Source: Candidatus Poribacteria bacterium | Lineage (GTDB): Bacteria > Poribacteria > WGA-4E > WGA-3G | Length of the DNA: 39,692 bases | Assembly: GCA_022821725.1 (NCBI GenBank) | Contig: JAJEDB010000043.1 | Span: 207,900 to 247,591 of the forward strand | Reading direction: 5' to 3' | In this document: positions 17,686 through 25,928 of the stretch, piece after piece | Layout of the letters: the number at the start of each line of letters is the position of its first letter | How positions within the stretch are numbered: position 1 is the first letter of the stretch | Translations under genes and position numbers: made by a program | The notes under the pieces: generated by a model | Databases searched by the model: none | What the model was told of the DNA's origin: nothing | What the model saw: the letters and a program-made list of their open reading frames with translations, nothing else

Positions 17686-18828
17686 ATGTCCAAGTCACAA
17701 CCGCATACACTCCTCTGTACAATCGGAACCAGTCTGGTATATCCCAACCTCTCCAATCTTACTCAGGAAAAACAAACTGACCCAATCCGTGCAGCTCTGG
17801 CTCAGGCGTATTCCGACAAAAATTGGTTAGCAGTGGCGACCCAACTCCATCAAATCAATCCGAGCGATCGACTCTGCGGTGCGGAAATTAACTCCGTGAC
17901 GGATCTCCTCAAACAAGGGATTATTGAGAAAGGCTATCTCCATCTATTTCACTCTGAGACAGATGATGGAGCGGCAATCGCTCAGATTTTACAATCCTAC
18001 TTCACACAGGATGGTTGGCAGGTAAAAATTCATTGTGTGGAGGGTCTACGCGACGATGATCCCAACCTATTCCGAACTCAAGGTTTACGTAATCTCGCCA
18101 AACTTTTCGGTGAACGTGTGCGTGAATCCAGACAGAATTATACGCCATGCGCGATTAATGCAACAGGTGGCTATAAAGCCCAGATCGCGATTGCCGTCCT
18201 CATGGGGCAAGCCCTTGACATTCCCGTGTATTACAAGCACGAACGCTTTGATGCGATTATCCCTTTTCCACCCATGCCAGTAGCACTCGATTTTTCACTC
18301 TGGCAACGTGCAAGCGGTATGTTTATGGCGCTGAGTCGGTCTAATGCTTGTGAACCTTGGAAAGATTTTAGTGAGGATTGGGATGAACGCTTTGAGTCCT
18401 TAGTCAATCGAGTGGAAATTGATGACGAAGCCTACCTTGAACTTTCAGCCACGGGACAGATTTTTCACGAGACCTTCCGTTCCCGTTTTCAAGTGTTGAA
18501 GGAGACAAGTCTCCCGCGTGCTGCAAATAATCGTGAAAAAGAACAACCAAAGTTGGGTGATCACGGCTACAACCAAGCTCGTAATTTTGTTTCACGCTTT
18601 TTGCAAGAGGTCACCGATGCAAGGTCCTACGTTCGATACTGCCACTCAACCTATTGGAATCCAGATCTGTCGGAATCAACCCGGTTTCGGCTCTCAGGCA
18701 GAGATGTTCAAGGCATATACTCAAATGGGACCTGGTGCGTGAAGTTTAGAGTCGTCACAACAGTAGAAGAATCAAGTGAATTCCCTGTCGTTGTAGCGGA
18801 TCTCAACGATTGGTTAGAGGCAAGGTAA
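17686..18828 (+). CDS. CARF-domain CRISPR accessory protein (APE2256-like), second effector
   Basis: A 380-residue protein. The N-terminal half is a CARF domain: TLLCTIGTSLVYPNL at the start, LHLFHSETDDG in the middle, and INATGGYKAQ at 157-166, the nucleotide-binding signature of the APE2256/Csm6-like group, followed by PVYYKHERFDAIIPFPPMP. A linker leads to a C-terminal domain (about 285-380) with KLGDHGYNQA, YVRYCHSTYW and a beta-rich end GIYSNGTWCVKFRVV. I do not see a HEPN Rx4H or PD-D/ExK motif there. The size and strand pattern could fit a RelE-like mRNA interferase, as in Cami1-type CARF-RelE proteins, but that is a guess. The ATG at 17686 follows AGGAG; the TTG one codon earlier is rejected. 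Confidence 0.8.
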   Translation: MSKSQPHTLLCTIGTSLVYPNLSNLTQEKQTDPIRAALAQAYSDKNWLAVATQLHQINPSDRLCGAEINSVTDLLKQGIIEKGYLHLFHSETDDGAAIAQILQSYFTQDGWQVKIHCVEGLRDDDPNLFRTQGLRNLAKLFGERVRESRQNYTPCAINATGGYKAQIAIAVLMGQALDIPVYYKHERFDAIIPFPPMPVALDFSLWQRASGMFMALSRSNACEPWKDFSEDWDERFESLVNRVEIDDEAYLELSATGQIFHETFRSRFQVLKETSLPRAANNREKEQPKLGDHGYNQARNFVSRFLQEVTDARSYVRYCHSTYWNPDLSESTRFRLSGRDVQGIYSNGTWCVKFRVVTTVEESSEFPVVVADLNDWLEAR

Positions 18829-18861
18829 ATTTAAAGTAGACAGAAAGGAAGCCTTTACGTT

Positions 18862-20475
18862 ATGGCTGACGGATCGTTTGTAATTGTAGTTGATACCCCT
18901 TCAATAAAAAAGTATGTGTTCGGTAGCGATCCCTTGAATGAGGTACGGGGTGCCAGTGCGCGATTGGATCGCTTAAATCGAGTCGAAATGGAAAAGTGTT
19001 TGACTGGACACCCTGATATCGCGGGTGTGGAGTCCGTTTATGCCAATGGAGGTTCGGCACAATTTTTAGTACAGGCAGACGATGCTGCCAGAGTTAAAGC
19101 AGCTTGTGAAAGCATGGCGCGCCATATCCGTGAGCACACCGGTGGTGAAGTTGGAATCGCTTACGGTATTGCACCGCTTATAGACGGAGCATCCTATCAG
19201 GAGGCAGTGCGCATCGCACATTTTCAGCTGCGCTGCCAACGGGAGTTCGCAACGTGCCATCGGAGTGCTGCCTTGGTTCCCATTATAAGGGAATGCAGCT
19301 CTGCTGCACATCTGCCTGCTGCTCACATCGTAGATGATAGTAATATATTGTCTCAGGCGAGTTATGAAAAAGTACATGAGGGACGTGATACGCGTCGCCA
19401 TGGTATTTGGGGTGGATGGATGCAGTATTTAGCTGGTAAAGGGGATTGGGCAGATAGCAAACATTGGAATAAACTACGATGTGAAAGTCTAACGGATATC
19501 GGTGATCGCTCCTCATGGCGCAACTACATCGGCATTGTCTATGCTGATGGAAACGCTATGGGACAAATTATCCAAGCCATGAATCGATCGGAGACATTCC
19601 ACCAATTTAGCAAAATCGTCGATGAAAGTATTCAAAAAGCCTGTTTCACTGCACTTAGTGAAGTTTCCGAATCAGAAGTTAACATAATTCGAGAAAATTA
19701 TGAGCAACGGAGCGGTTTTGAACGCCTCGCTGCTGATATCCTGCTCCTTGGCGGCGATGATTTGCTGGTAGCACTACCCGCTGACCGGGCACTTGATTTT
19801 GCCTTGAAGGTGACTGAAAAATTTGAATCCCTGACAAAAGATAGAATAGATGCCCTACAGGATACAACAACGAAGCAGTTTTTCCATGACAGGCTTGGTA
19901 ATCGAGGTTTCACGATTTCTTGTGGTGTTGCCATTGTCAAAAGCAGCTATCCGTTTTATCTCGCCTTGGACCTCGCGGAACAACTGTTGAAAAATGCTAA
20001 ACGTACAAATGGTCGCACCTCCGAATCCGAAACACAAAATGAGGCACGCGTTGACTTTCATGTGGTAGCGGGGGCGAACAGTTACACGCTTGACCAAGTG
20101 CGTAAGGACGACTATCAGGTATCCACTGATTCCGATGCGCCGCGCACGCTTCGTCCCTTGTCTTGCTCTCAATTGGAGACCCTCCGAAAGAGTATCCAGA
20201 TCCTACAAGAGGTAGGATTTCCACACAACAAATTACACGAACTTCAAGAGGCAGCTTTGCTACCGGAGGTGAATCAATCCGACTGGCGTATTCGCGACAT
20301 TTTCGCCCGGTCCCAACATGGAAAAGATCGGTCACAGCGGCGTGCCTTATGGGACGCAGTAGAATATTTGTGTCCACAAGGATACAATTTTAACTTTCCA
20401 TGGTTTGAAAAAGATGACCAACGCCTGCTGTGTATGGCGGATCTTGTGGAAGCATATCGCTTATTTACCCAGTAG
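18862..20475 (+). CDS. cas10: Cas10, HD-less, with intact cyclase motif
   Basis: The 537-residue large subunit of the type III complex. An N-terminal palm-like domain (VIVVDTPSIKKYVFGS, RLDRLNR) is followed by the second palm: IGIVYADGNAMGQ near 225-237 and GGDD at residues 297-300 (LLLGGDDLLVALP), then the FTISCGVAIVKSSYPFYLALDLAEQLL helix pair and a helical C-terminus. GGDD makes cyclic oligoadenylate from ATP in related enzymes. The N-terminal HD nuclease is absent and the protein is far shorter than usual (700-900 residues), so DNA cleavage by this subunit is not expected. It follows the two CARF genes, which fits a signalling-only interference mode. Confidence 0.93.
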   Translation: MADGSFVIVVDTPSIKKYVFGSDPLNEVRGASARLDRLNRVEMEKCLTGHPDIAGVESVYANGGSAQFLVQADDAARVKAACESMARHIREHTGGEVGIAYGIAPLIDGASYQEAVRIAHFQLRCQREFATCHRSAALVPIIRECSSAAHLPAAHIVDDSNILSQASYEKVHEGRDTRRHGIWGGWMQYLAGKGDWADSKHWNKLRCESLTDIGDRSSWRNYIGIVYADGNAMGQIIQAMNRSETFHQFSKIVDESIQKACFTALSEVSESEVNIIRENYEQRSGFERLAADILLLGGDDLLVALPADRALDFALKVTEKFESLTKDRIDALQDTTTKQFFHDRLGNRGFTISCGVAIVKSSYPFYLALDLAEQLLKNAKRTNGRTSESETQNEARVDFHVVAGANSYTLDQVRKDDYQVSTDSDAPRTLRPLSCSQLETLRKSIQILQEVGFPHNKLHELQEAALLPEVNQSDWRIRDIFARSQHGKDRSQRRALWDAVEYLCPQGYNFNFPWFEKDDQRLLCMADLVEAYRLFTQ

Positions 20476-20490
20476 GAAGGAGTTTTACCT

Positions 20491-21246
20491 ATGAATCCGC
20501 AACGTTTAGACTTGAGTTACGATATTGTTTGGGAGGGACGTTGGCATGTCGGGAGCGGATATCAGGCGGCTACGGCGGATAGATTACTCCGTCGCTTAGG
20601 CGGTGCTGACGGTACTCCATTTGTTCCCGGATCTCAAATCAAGGGCGTTTTGCGCTATCAATGCGAACGGTTGGCACTTGCCTTAGATCTTGACGCGGTT
20701 ACCCCGCACGCTGGCATTGAAGAAGACGAGCAGATGCTGGTAACACATTTTGAGCCGTTGACACAATCAACCTTGGTTGTGGATCGACTCTTTGGCACCC
20801 GTTACCAAGGAGAATGTCTATTCGTGACAAATGCGGAACCTGTGTTGCCGAAGGAGCAGCCGGTCACTTCCGTCCAACCTCGGACAGCCTTGGATCGCCT
20901 TACAGGAACGGTGATGGAACAACATCTATTTACAACGGAATTCGTGGAGAGTCGTGCGAACCTGCGAGGAACCATCCGCGCTCGCCATCCCGCCGGCGTT
21001 CTCACACAGGAGGAAGATGGCTTCCCGTATGAGTACACGCTTTTATTCCTGGCACTCCTTTCACTGGATACCTTGGGGGCGGACAAAAGTACTGGTTTAG
21101 GTCGCTGTAAAATCCATATTCAAGAGGATACCTTGTTGTGGAACCGTCAACATATTTCATTGGATGAAATTCTTCAAAGTTTCAGGGATGAACCCGATGA
21201 ATGGGTTTTGATGTTGGAAATGTTACGTGAGGAGTACACTGCGTGA
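20491..21246 (+). CDS. RAMP protein, Cmr4/Csm3-like Cas7 backbone subunit (1)
   Basis: A 251-residue RAMP-superfamily protein of the Cas7 group that would line the crRNA. Evidence: WHVGSGYQAATADRLL, then PFVPGSQIKGVLRYQCERLA (the conserved 'PGSSLKGxLR' helix start) and the C-terminal glycine-rich loop DTLGADKSTGLGRCKI. An Asp in ADRLL and another in GGADG lie where Csm3 carries its catalytic aspartate, but which one acts is not clear. AAGGAG precedes the ATG. The GTG of csx10 overlaps its TGA by four bases. Confidence 0.85.
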   Translation: MNPQRLDLSYDIVWEGRWHVGSGYQAATADRLLRRLGGADGTPFVPGSQIKGVLRYQCERLALALDLDAVTPHAGIEEDEQMLVTHFEPLTQSTLVVDRLFGTRYQGECLFVTNAEPVLPKEQPVTSVQPRTALDRLTGTVMEQHLFTTEFVESRANLRGTIRARHPAGVLTQEEDGFPYEYTLLFLALLSLDTLGADKSTGLGRCKIHIQEDTLLWNRQHISLDEILQSFRDEPDEWVLMLEMLREEYTA

Positions 21247-22496
21247 AAAGAACACCCATAACAGCAAAATTACTTGCCCCGATAGCACTGAAGCGCGATC
21301 GGCAATCTGATCGCTCTGGCAGTGTCCGTTCAGTGGCTGGCACAGCAGTCCGTGGGGCTTTGGCATTTCTCTATTTGCAGCACCACGGACACGCAGACGG
21401 TCTCTTTAATCGTTTGTTTCTGAATGAGAATTCGTGCCGCTTTGGTCCATTGGATCCTGGTCCTAAACATTTCCCATTAACTGCTGCATCTTGCAAACGC
21501 GAAGGGATAACACATGCCCTTGTAGACCAACTCTGGTACCGAACCGCCCAACACTACATGGCAGGCCTCGTAGAAGAGAGCGCAGAGTCGACATGGCGGC
21601 AATGTGAACAATGCTCAGCGGATTTGAAAGGACATGATGGGTTTTGGGAAGAAAAAGAAAATAACAACTTAGGTGAGATGAAAAACGACCGGCAACATGT
21701 CGCTGCTCATGTTGGTATTGATCGGCAAACTGCTACCGCGGCTGAATCTATATTGTATACGCTTGAATCCACGTTGCCTTCAAATGAGAAAAAAGACCTA
21801 TACGGTTGGATCCTGGCAGATGATCAGGCACTTGAGGCGTTGAAGGAACTTTTAAAGTTAGAAGATTACCGTATCTCAGTAGGACATCACCGCACGCGAG
21901 GCTATGGAGATATACATATACAATTAGACAAAACGGTTGAACAGGTCGATTTCGAGTCGCGTCCCGAAAATTGGGATCTATGGAGTCAGAGATTAACTGG
22001 ATTTCTTAGTTCGCAGCCTCTTTCTGTTCCCGATATTAATTCAGAGCATTTTTATTTTAGTCTCTCGTTTCCCACCGGTGCTTTATTCGTGGATAAATTC
22101 TTGCGCTACAGCCTTGATCCAGCTGCTATGCTTTCATGGCTATCCCCTATGTCTTCCATTGATGACGCTTTTCCGATACAAAGCCGTCCACTCCATCAAC
22201 TGTCATCGGGAGGCGCGATGCAGTGGGTCACGGCAGTAACCAAACACGAACCTCTTCGCGGCTGGAATGCCGCCCACGGCTTGCCCCGTCAGGATGAGTG
22301 GAGCGTCGCACGGGGATCCGTCTATGTTTACTGTTTTCAGGGGACTCTGGAACAGCGGGAAGTGCTTATCCAACATCTCAAGACTTTGTCCAAAGACGGT
22401 GTTGGATTACGACGCAATGAAGGGTTTGGCACTGTTGTCATTTCAGATGATTTTCATTACCAGTTTCGCAACCAATGGAGGTCAAATCGTGATTGA
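21243..22496 (+). CDS. csx10: Csx10, type III-D RAMP (Cas5-like)
   Basis: A 417-residue RAMP protein and the main reason for calling this locus type III-D. Recognised features are the N-terminal TAKLLAPIALKRDRQSDRSG, GTAVRGALAFLYLQ, a zinc-like C-x2-C segment (QCEQCSADLKGHDGFW) and the family signature HVGIDRQTATAAESILYTLE. A glycine-rich loop VGHHRTRGYGDIHI follows. The C-terminal half (about 250-417) is a second RAMP-like fold ending in LRRNEGFGTVVI. In III-D complexes Csx10 caps the crRNA 5' handle. It starts with GTG in a GTGA overlap with the preceding gene, with GAGGAG upstream. Confidence 0.88.
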   Translation: MKRTPITAKLLAPIALKRDRQSDRSGSVRSVAGTAVRGALAFLYLQHHGHADGLFNRLFLNENSCRFGPLDPGPKHFPLTAASCKREGITHALVDQLWYRTAQHYMAGLVEESAESTWRQCEQCSADLKGHDGFWEEKENNNLGEMKNDRQHVAAHVGIDRQTATAAESILYTLESTLPSNEKKDLYGWILADDQALEALKELLKLEDYRISVGHHRTRGYGDIHIQLDKTVEQVDFESRPENWDLWSQRLTGFLSSQPLSVPDINSEHFYFSLSFPTGALFVDKFLRYSLDPAAMLSWLSPMSSIDDAFPIQSRPLHQLSSGGAMQWVTAVTKHEPLRGWNAAHGLPRQDEWSVARGSVYVYCFQGTLEQREVLIQHLKTLSKDGVGLRRNEGFGTVVISDDFHYQFRNQWRSNRD

Positions 22497-22914
22497 TTTG
22501 AGCAATGAGTTAATCCAAAAGTCTGATTGCTATATCGACGAGAATCATGAAGTCTTTTCCGAATTAGGCCAGGATTTCTTTAATACATTTGGCTATGATG
22601 AACAAAACAATCGCATTAACACGCAGGTTCGCAATCTTCAACAAATTATTTGCTCTGCGACGCGCTTTGCGGACATTGAAGATTTTGTAAAAAATCAGAT
22701 GGGGAAAGGGAGGATTGATGCGTGGCAGGAATTAGGAAGCGACATTCTGGGGCAATTGGAGCAGCTGCGTGCTAAAAGTCGAGAATTGGATACGGAGCCC
22801 CACAGACAGATGGCTTTGCGTTTACGCCTCGCCCGTGGTTGGGTGCGTGCTGTGGTCAGTGCATACCTTTACGAGGTCGCACTGGACCAGATGAATCATG
22901 GAGGAACCTCATGA
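22489..22914 (+). CDS. Candidate small subunit (Csm2/Cas11-like)
   Basis: A 141-residue, almost wholly helical protein without hydrophobic segments. Its size, its place between csx10 and the Csm3-like genes, and the closing helix (MALRLRLARGWVRAVVSAYLYEVAL) fit the Cas11 or Csm2 small subunit that runs along the crRNA-target duplex. There is no diagnostic motif, so this rests mainly on context. I start it at the GTG at 22489, eight bases after GGAGG; the frame is open further upstream inside csx10 but that extension overlaps a well-conserved gene end. It overlaps csx10 by eight bases and the next gene by four (ATGA). Confidence 0.7.
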   Translation: MIDLSNELIQKSDCYIDENHEVFSELGQDFFNTFGYDEQNNRINTQVRNLQQIICSATRFADIEDFVKNQMGKGRIDAWQELGSDILGQLEQLRAKSRELDTEPHRQMALRLRLARGWVRAVVSAYLYEVALDQMNHGGTS

Positions 22915-23501
22915 CTTGCGTTGATTTACTATCCGATACGACTTACCCACAGCAGGCTGTTAAACAATTGCATCAGCTGTTAAGCAATGCCAGCGAATTT
23001 CCAGTGGAATCTTCACAGATTTATGGGCTGCGCCAAATCGCCCGGCAGCAGCCCGACAAAGTTTTAGACTTTGCTAGGCATCAGAGCGATCGTGCCGAAA
23101 AGTTGAACCATCAAGCCGAGGTTGGTTTCTGGGAATTGGTGGCAAAACTTTGCAACCCTTCAACTTCCGAGTGGTCTGTCTATACGGAAGGGCGTACTTA
23201 TCTTCCAGAAGACATACGTGACGAACATATCCCGCAGAGACAGCCTGGCATGACGCAAGAAGAACAGAGGAATCGTAATGAACTCAGGACACGCCAACGG
23301 AAATGGCTTGATCAGTGGGCAAACGAGCATATTCCAGCGTTTTTTGAGCGTTTCTGTACACAATGTTTGTATCGTAAAGCCATGATCGAAATGTCTCAGT
23401 CAAACAGAAACAATGATACTTCCACATACCAAGCGCAGCGCGAAGTTGAAAATAGTGAAGCGAGGCAAAGAGCATTTACGGATGCCAGGCAGCGGGGATA
23501 A
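22911..23501 (+). CDS. Uncharacterised III-D operon protein
   Basis: A 196-residue protein I do not recognise. It is mostly helical, rich in Gln, Arg and Glu, with a QTYG-like IYGLRQIARQQPDKV segment, a basic GMTQEEQRNRNELRTRQRKW stretch in the middle and a C-x2-C motif (RFCTQCLY) near residue 150. No signal peptide or membrane helix. The ATG at 22911 overlaps the preceding stop (ATGA), with GGAGG seven bases upstream, so it is translated with the small subunit. The tight packing inside the effector operon implies a role in the complex or its regulation; a second small subunit is one option. Confidence 0.75.
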   Translation: MTCVDLLSDTTYPQQAVKQLHQLLSNASEFPVESSQIYGLRQIARQQPDKVLDFARHQSDRAEKLNHQAEVGFWELVAKLCNPSTSEWSVYTEGRTYLPEDIRDEHIPQRQPGMTQEEQRNRNELRTRQRKWLDQWANEHIPAFFERFCTQCLYRKAMIEMSQSNRNNDTSTYQAQREVENSEARQRAFTDARQRG

Positions 23502-23527
23502 AAATCGATAGAAGGAGTAATAATAAC

Positions 23528-24328
23528 ATGATTCAGTTAAAGGAGAAGATTCGCGTTACCGCTTCCTTGGTGTTCGATACTGCGTGGCGTATCGGTTCCG
23601 GCAAAGAAGGCGAAACCATGAGCGATTTAGGAGTAGTCCTTGACTCCAATGGCAATCCGGTTCTTCCTGGATCTTCACTCAAGGGGAAATTGCGAAGCAC
23701 CTGCGAAACCTTATCACATGCCCTTGGATTGAGCGCGTGCATGTTAAATCATGCTGCAAGCGGTGTTAGCTGTACCAGTGATGTGAACTATTATCACAGT
23801 GTTCGTAGTAATTATCAGCAAGCCTACCAACAAGGAGTACAGACCCGTCTGAAATGGATTGCCAACAACACCTGTGATGTTTGCAAACTTTTCGGTTCCC
23901 CGGTACAAGCCGGTCGCTTGTCAGTAAGTGATGGAGTACTCAGAGATTGGGCATCCGTTGTGCAGGTCCGCGATGGTGTAGTGATTGACCGTGATAGCCA
24001 AACAGCTGTGGATGGTCTCAAATATGACTATGAAGTCATTCCGTCGAGTAGTCGATTTGAACTCTGCATTGAACTGGAAAACCCGACCGCCTCAGATTTA
24101 GCCCTCCTCGGTGCCGCACTGTTTGATTGGCATGCGGGCAGTAGTATCGGTGGTTTCACGAGCCGAGGTCTTGGGCGTTTTCATCTGGAAGATATCAAAC
24201 TTCTCGGTGTTGATATGGAGGATTCGGAACAAAGGCTGAAATTCCTAACAGGAACAACCACTGAGGCACGCTTCAGCGATTTAGGAAATTGGGAAGGTTA
24301 CTTCACTCCATATATTAACGGCAATTGA
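23528..24328 (+). CDS. Csm3-like RAMP, Cas7 backbone subunit (2)
   Basis: A 266-residue Cas7-type RAMP with the closest fit to Csm3. It shows FDTAWRIGSGKEG, SDLGVVLDSNGNPVLPGSSLKGKLRS (broken by the catalytic loop; Asp33 or Asp39 is the likely target-RNA-cleaving residue), NTCDVCKLFGSP with the zinc or structural C-x2-C, VVIDRDSQTAVDG and the glycine-rich GGFTSRGLGRFHL. By family knowledge, copies stack along the crRNA and cut the bound RNA every six bases. AAGGAG lies upstream of the ATG. Neighbours on both sides are RAMP or accessory genes of the same operon. Confidence 0.88.
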   Translation: MIQLKEKIRVTASLVFDTAWRIGSGKEGETMSDLGVVLDSNGNPVLPGSSLKGKLRSTCETLSHALGLSACMLNHAASGVSCTSDVNYYHSVRSNYQQAYQQGVQTRLKWIANNTCDVCKLFGSPVQAGRLSVSDGVLRDWASVVQVRDGVVIDRDSQTAVDGLKYDYEVIPSSSRFELCIELENPTASDLALLGAALFDWHAGSSIGGFTSRGLGRFHLEDIKLLGVDMEDSEQRLKFLTGTTTEARFSDLGNWEGYFTPYINGN

Positions 24329-24373
24329 ATTAGATAATGACTATGTTGCTCCTGAGACTGAGGAGGGTTAACT

Positions 24374-25339
24374 GTGTTACGAAAATGGCTTTGTCAGGCT
24401 GATATAAAAATCATCATTGAACCGGTCGATCCCATACTGATTAAGAGCGGTTATGCTACTATAGATGGGACGGACATGGTGCCTGTGTCAACGTTCAAAG
24501 ATGGCAATAAGGTTTATTACTTTCCCGGCACTTCACTCAAAGGCGCGCTGCGCAGCCATCTGGAACGTATCGCTCGCACCCTGCAATCGGGGAGTGTCTG
24601 CATCCCTTACTACGATCCTAATAAAAAAATAACAATACCCGTTGCCACGGAACGGAATTCTCACGGTTGTGGATATCGTTCAAGTGGAGATACTTCCTCT
24701 GCTGCCTACGCGGATTCATGCGCTGCTTGCCGTCTGTTCGGATCGCTTAAATTTGGTGGACGTTTTAGTATAAGTGATGCCTATCCACTATCAGGTCATG
24801 AACGGGAACCTGAGTTGCGCAATGGTGTAGGGATTGACCGTTTCACCGGCGGAACGGTGCAAGGTGTCTTGTTCGACTTGCAAGTACTCGTGGGAGGTGA
24901 ATTTGAAGCTCAGGTGCGTCTAATCAACTTTGAACTCTGGCAACTTGCTGTGCTTAACTTATTGCTGTTGGATATGGAGGATGAAATCATTACTATCGGT
25001 TCAGGACGCAGTAGAGGCCTCGGTCGCGTGCGGATTACTGTCCCCTCCTATTGCTTAACTTATGTGCAAACGGTTAACCATCTTAAGGGGTTGTACCAAC
25101 TTGTTACCGAAGAGGAACAACGAGCATACCGCTTACACAGTTGGGAACCCCAAAACGCTATTGCTCTACCAACACCGCAGGCACGTGGCCTGCGCCAGTC
25201 CTACGATTTGAGTGCTAATTGGTCTGAAATACTACAACCACTTTTGCCAGCCTTTGAACAATTTTTGCAGTGGCACGGTGGACCTCAAGGTGAGGTATCT
25301 AACGCTGAAGCACACAATGTACAGGAGACTAACACATGA
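24374..25339 (+). CDS. Csm3-like RAMP, Cas7 backbone subunit (3)
   Basis: A 321-residue RAMP with the same order of motifs as the previous gene: PILIKSGYATIDGTD, YYFPGTSLKGALRSHLERIA, a DSCAACRLFGSLKFGGRFS segment (C-x2-C then FG), GVGIDRFTGGTVQG and GSGRSRGLGRVRI. It differs by a longer middle and a C-terminal extension of about 80 residues. Two candidate acidic residues (in ATIDGTD) are in the catalytic loop. It begins with GTG, seven bases after AGGAGG. The stop overlaps csx19 (ATGA). Having several unlike Csm3 copies is normal for III-D operons, where each occupies a fixed place in the complex. Confidence 0.87.
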   Translation: MLRKWLCQADIKIIIEPVDPILIKSGYATIDGTDMVPVSTFKDGNKVYYFPGTSLKGALRSHLERIARTLQSGSVCIPYYDPNKKITIPVATERNSHGCGYRSSGDTSSAAYADSCAACRLFGSLKFGGRFSISDAYPLSGHEREPELRNGVGIDRFTGGTVQGVLFDLQVLVGGEFEAQVRLINFELWQLAVLNLLLLDMEDEIITIGSGRSRGLGRVRITVPSYCLTYVQTVNHLKGLYQLVTEEEQRAYRLHSWEPQNAIALPTPQARGLRQSYDLSANWSEILQPLLPAFEQFLQWHGGPQGEVSNAEAHNVQETNT

Positions 25340-25914
25340 CTGTCTTCTTGAAAGCAGCGGATTTAACACAGGATTCGTTTCTGCAGCTTATTGAGAATCT
25401 TCATATTGATGATGACACATCTACATGTTACATCTGGTTAGAAGCAGCTGATGGGTGGGGTTTGGACCGCTGGGATTGGAAATCTGGTCTTGAAGGAGAA
25501 ATTTGTTGGTACCAGACAGGTCATATACCGAGTAAAAAATCTTTGCGAGACTGTTTGACTAAATCCATCTCCGGTCGACTCTTTGCTCCAGAGGGGGAGT
25601 TACGTTGGCGTGTCATTCCTGCGCTCGGCGACGCGTGCTGGCGCGTGGTCTTTCTCGGGAATGTTGATTGGGTCGGAACAACATTAGAGGACGATTCTGA
25701 CAGTTTGAACAATCTACATCCCTATCAGGATAGCTTTTATTTATGGGGGCAGCAAACCAAAACAGCACCGGACGAATGGATTGAACTGCGTATTCCACAT
25801 CGCTTTCAATATCCGATTAATGGCAATTCCAATAGAGTGAAGATCGTCACTGAACAATGGAAAGATAGCATTGGCGAACCACATTTCGTCCGTCTATGTA
25901 ATCTTAAGTCTTGA
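25336..25914 (+). CDS. csx19: Csx19 (TIGR03984-like), III-D accessory subunit
   Basis: A 192-residue protein that matches my memory of the Csx19 family, found only in type III-D loci. Features are an acidic N-terminal region (WLEAADGWGLDRWDW), a middle GRLFAPEGELRWRVIPALGDACWRVVFLG, and the late DSFYLWGQQ with WIELRIPHRFQYPI, a pattern of short beta strands ending in RIP...YP. It has no RAMP glycine-rich loop. In III-D complexes it is thought to associate with the RAMP backbone. The ATG overlaps the preceding gene's stop by four bases. If the identification is wrong, it remains an operon-specific small protein. Confidence 0.78.
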   Translation: MTVFLKAADLTQDSFLQLIENLHIDDDTSTCYIWLEAADGWGLDRWDWKSGLEGEICWYQTGHIPSKKSLRDCLTKSISGRLFAPEGELRWRVIPALGDACWRVVFLGNVDWVGTTLEDDSDSLNNLHPYQDSFYLWGQQTKTAPDEWIELRIPHRFQYPINGNSNRVKIVTEQWKDSIGEPHFVRLCNLKS

Positions 25915-25928
25915 AAGGAGAAAAGATC

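Noticed and set aside
22267..22488. Upstream extension of the small-subunit gene
   Set aside because: The frame is open but it overlaps the end of csx10; the GTG at 22489 has GGAGG and normal operon overlap.
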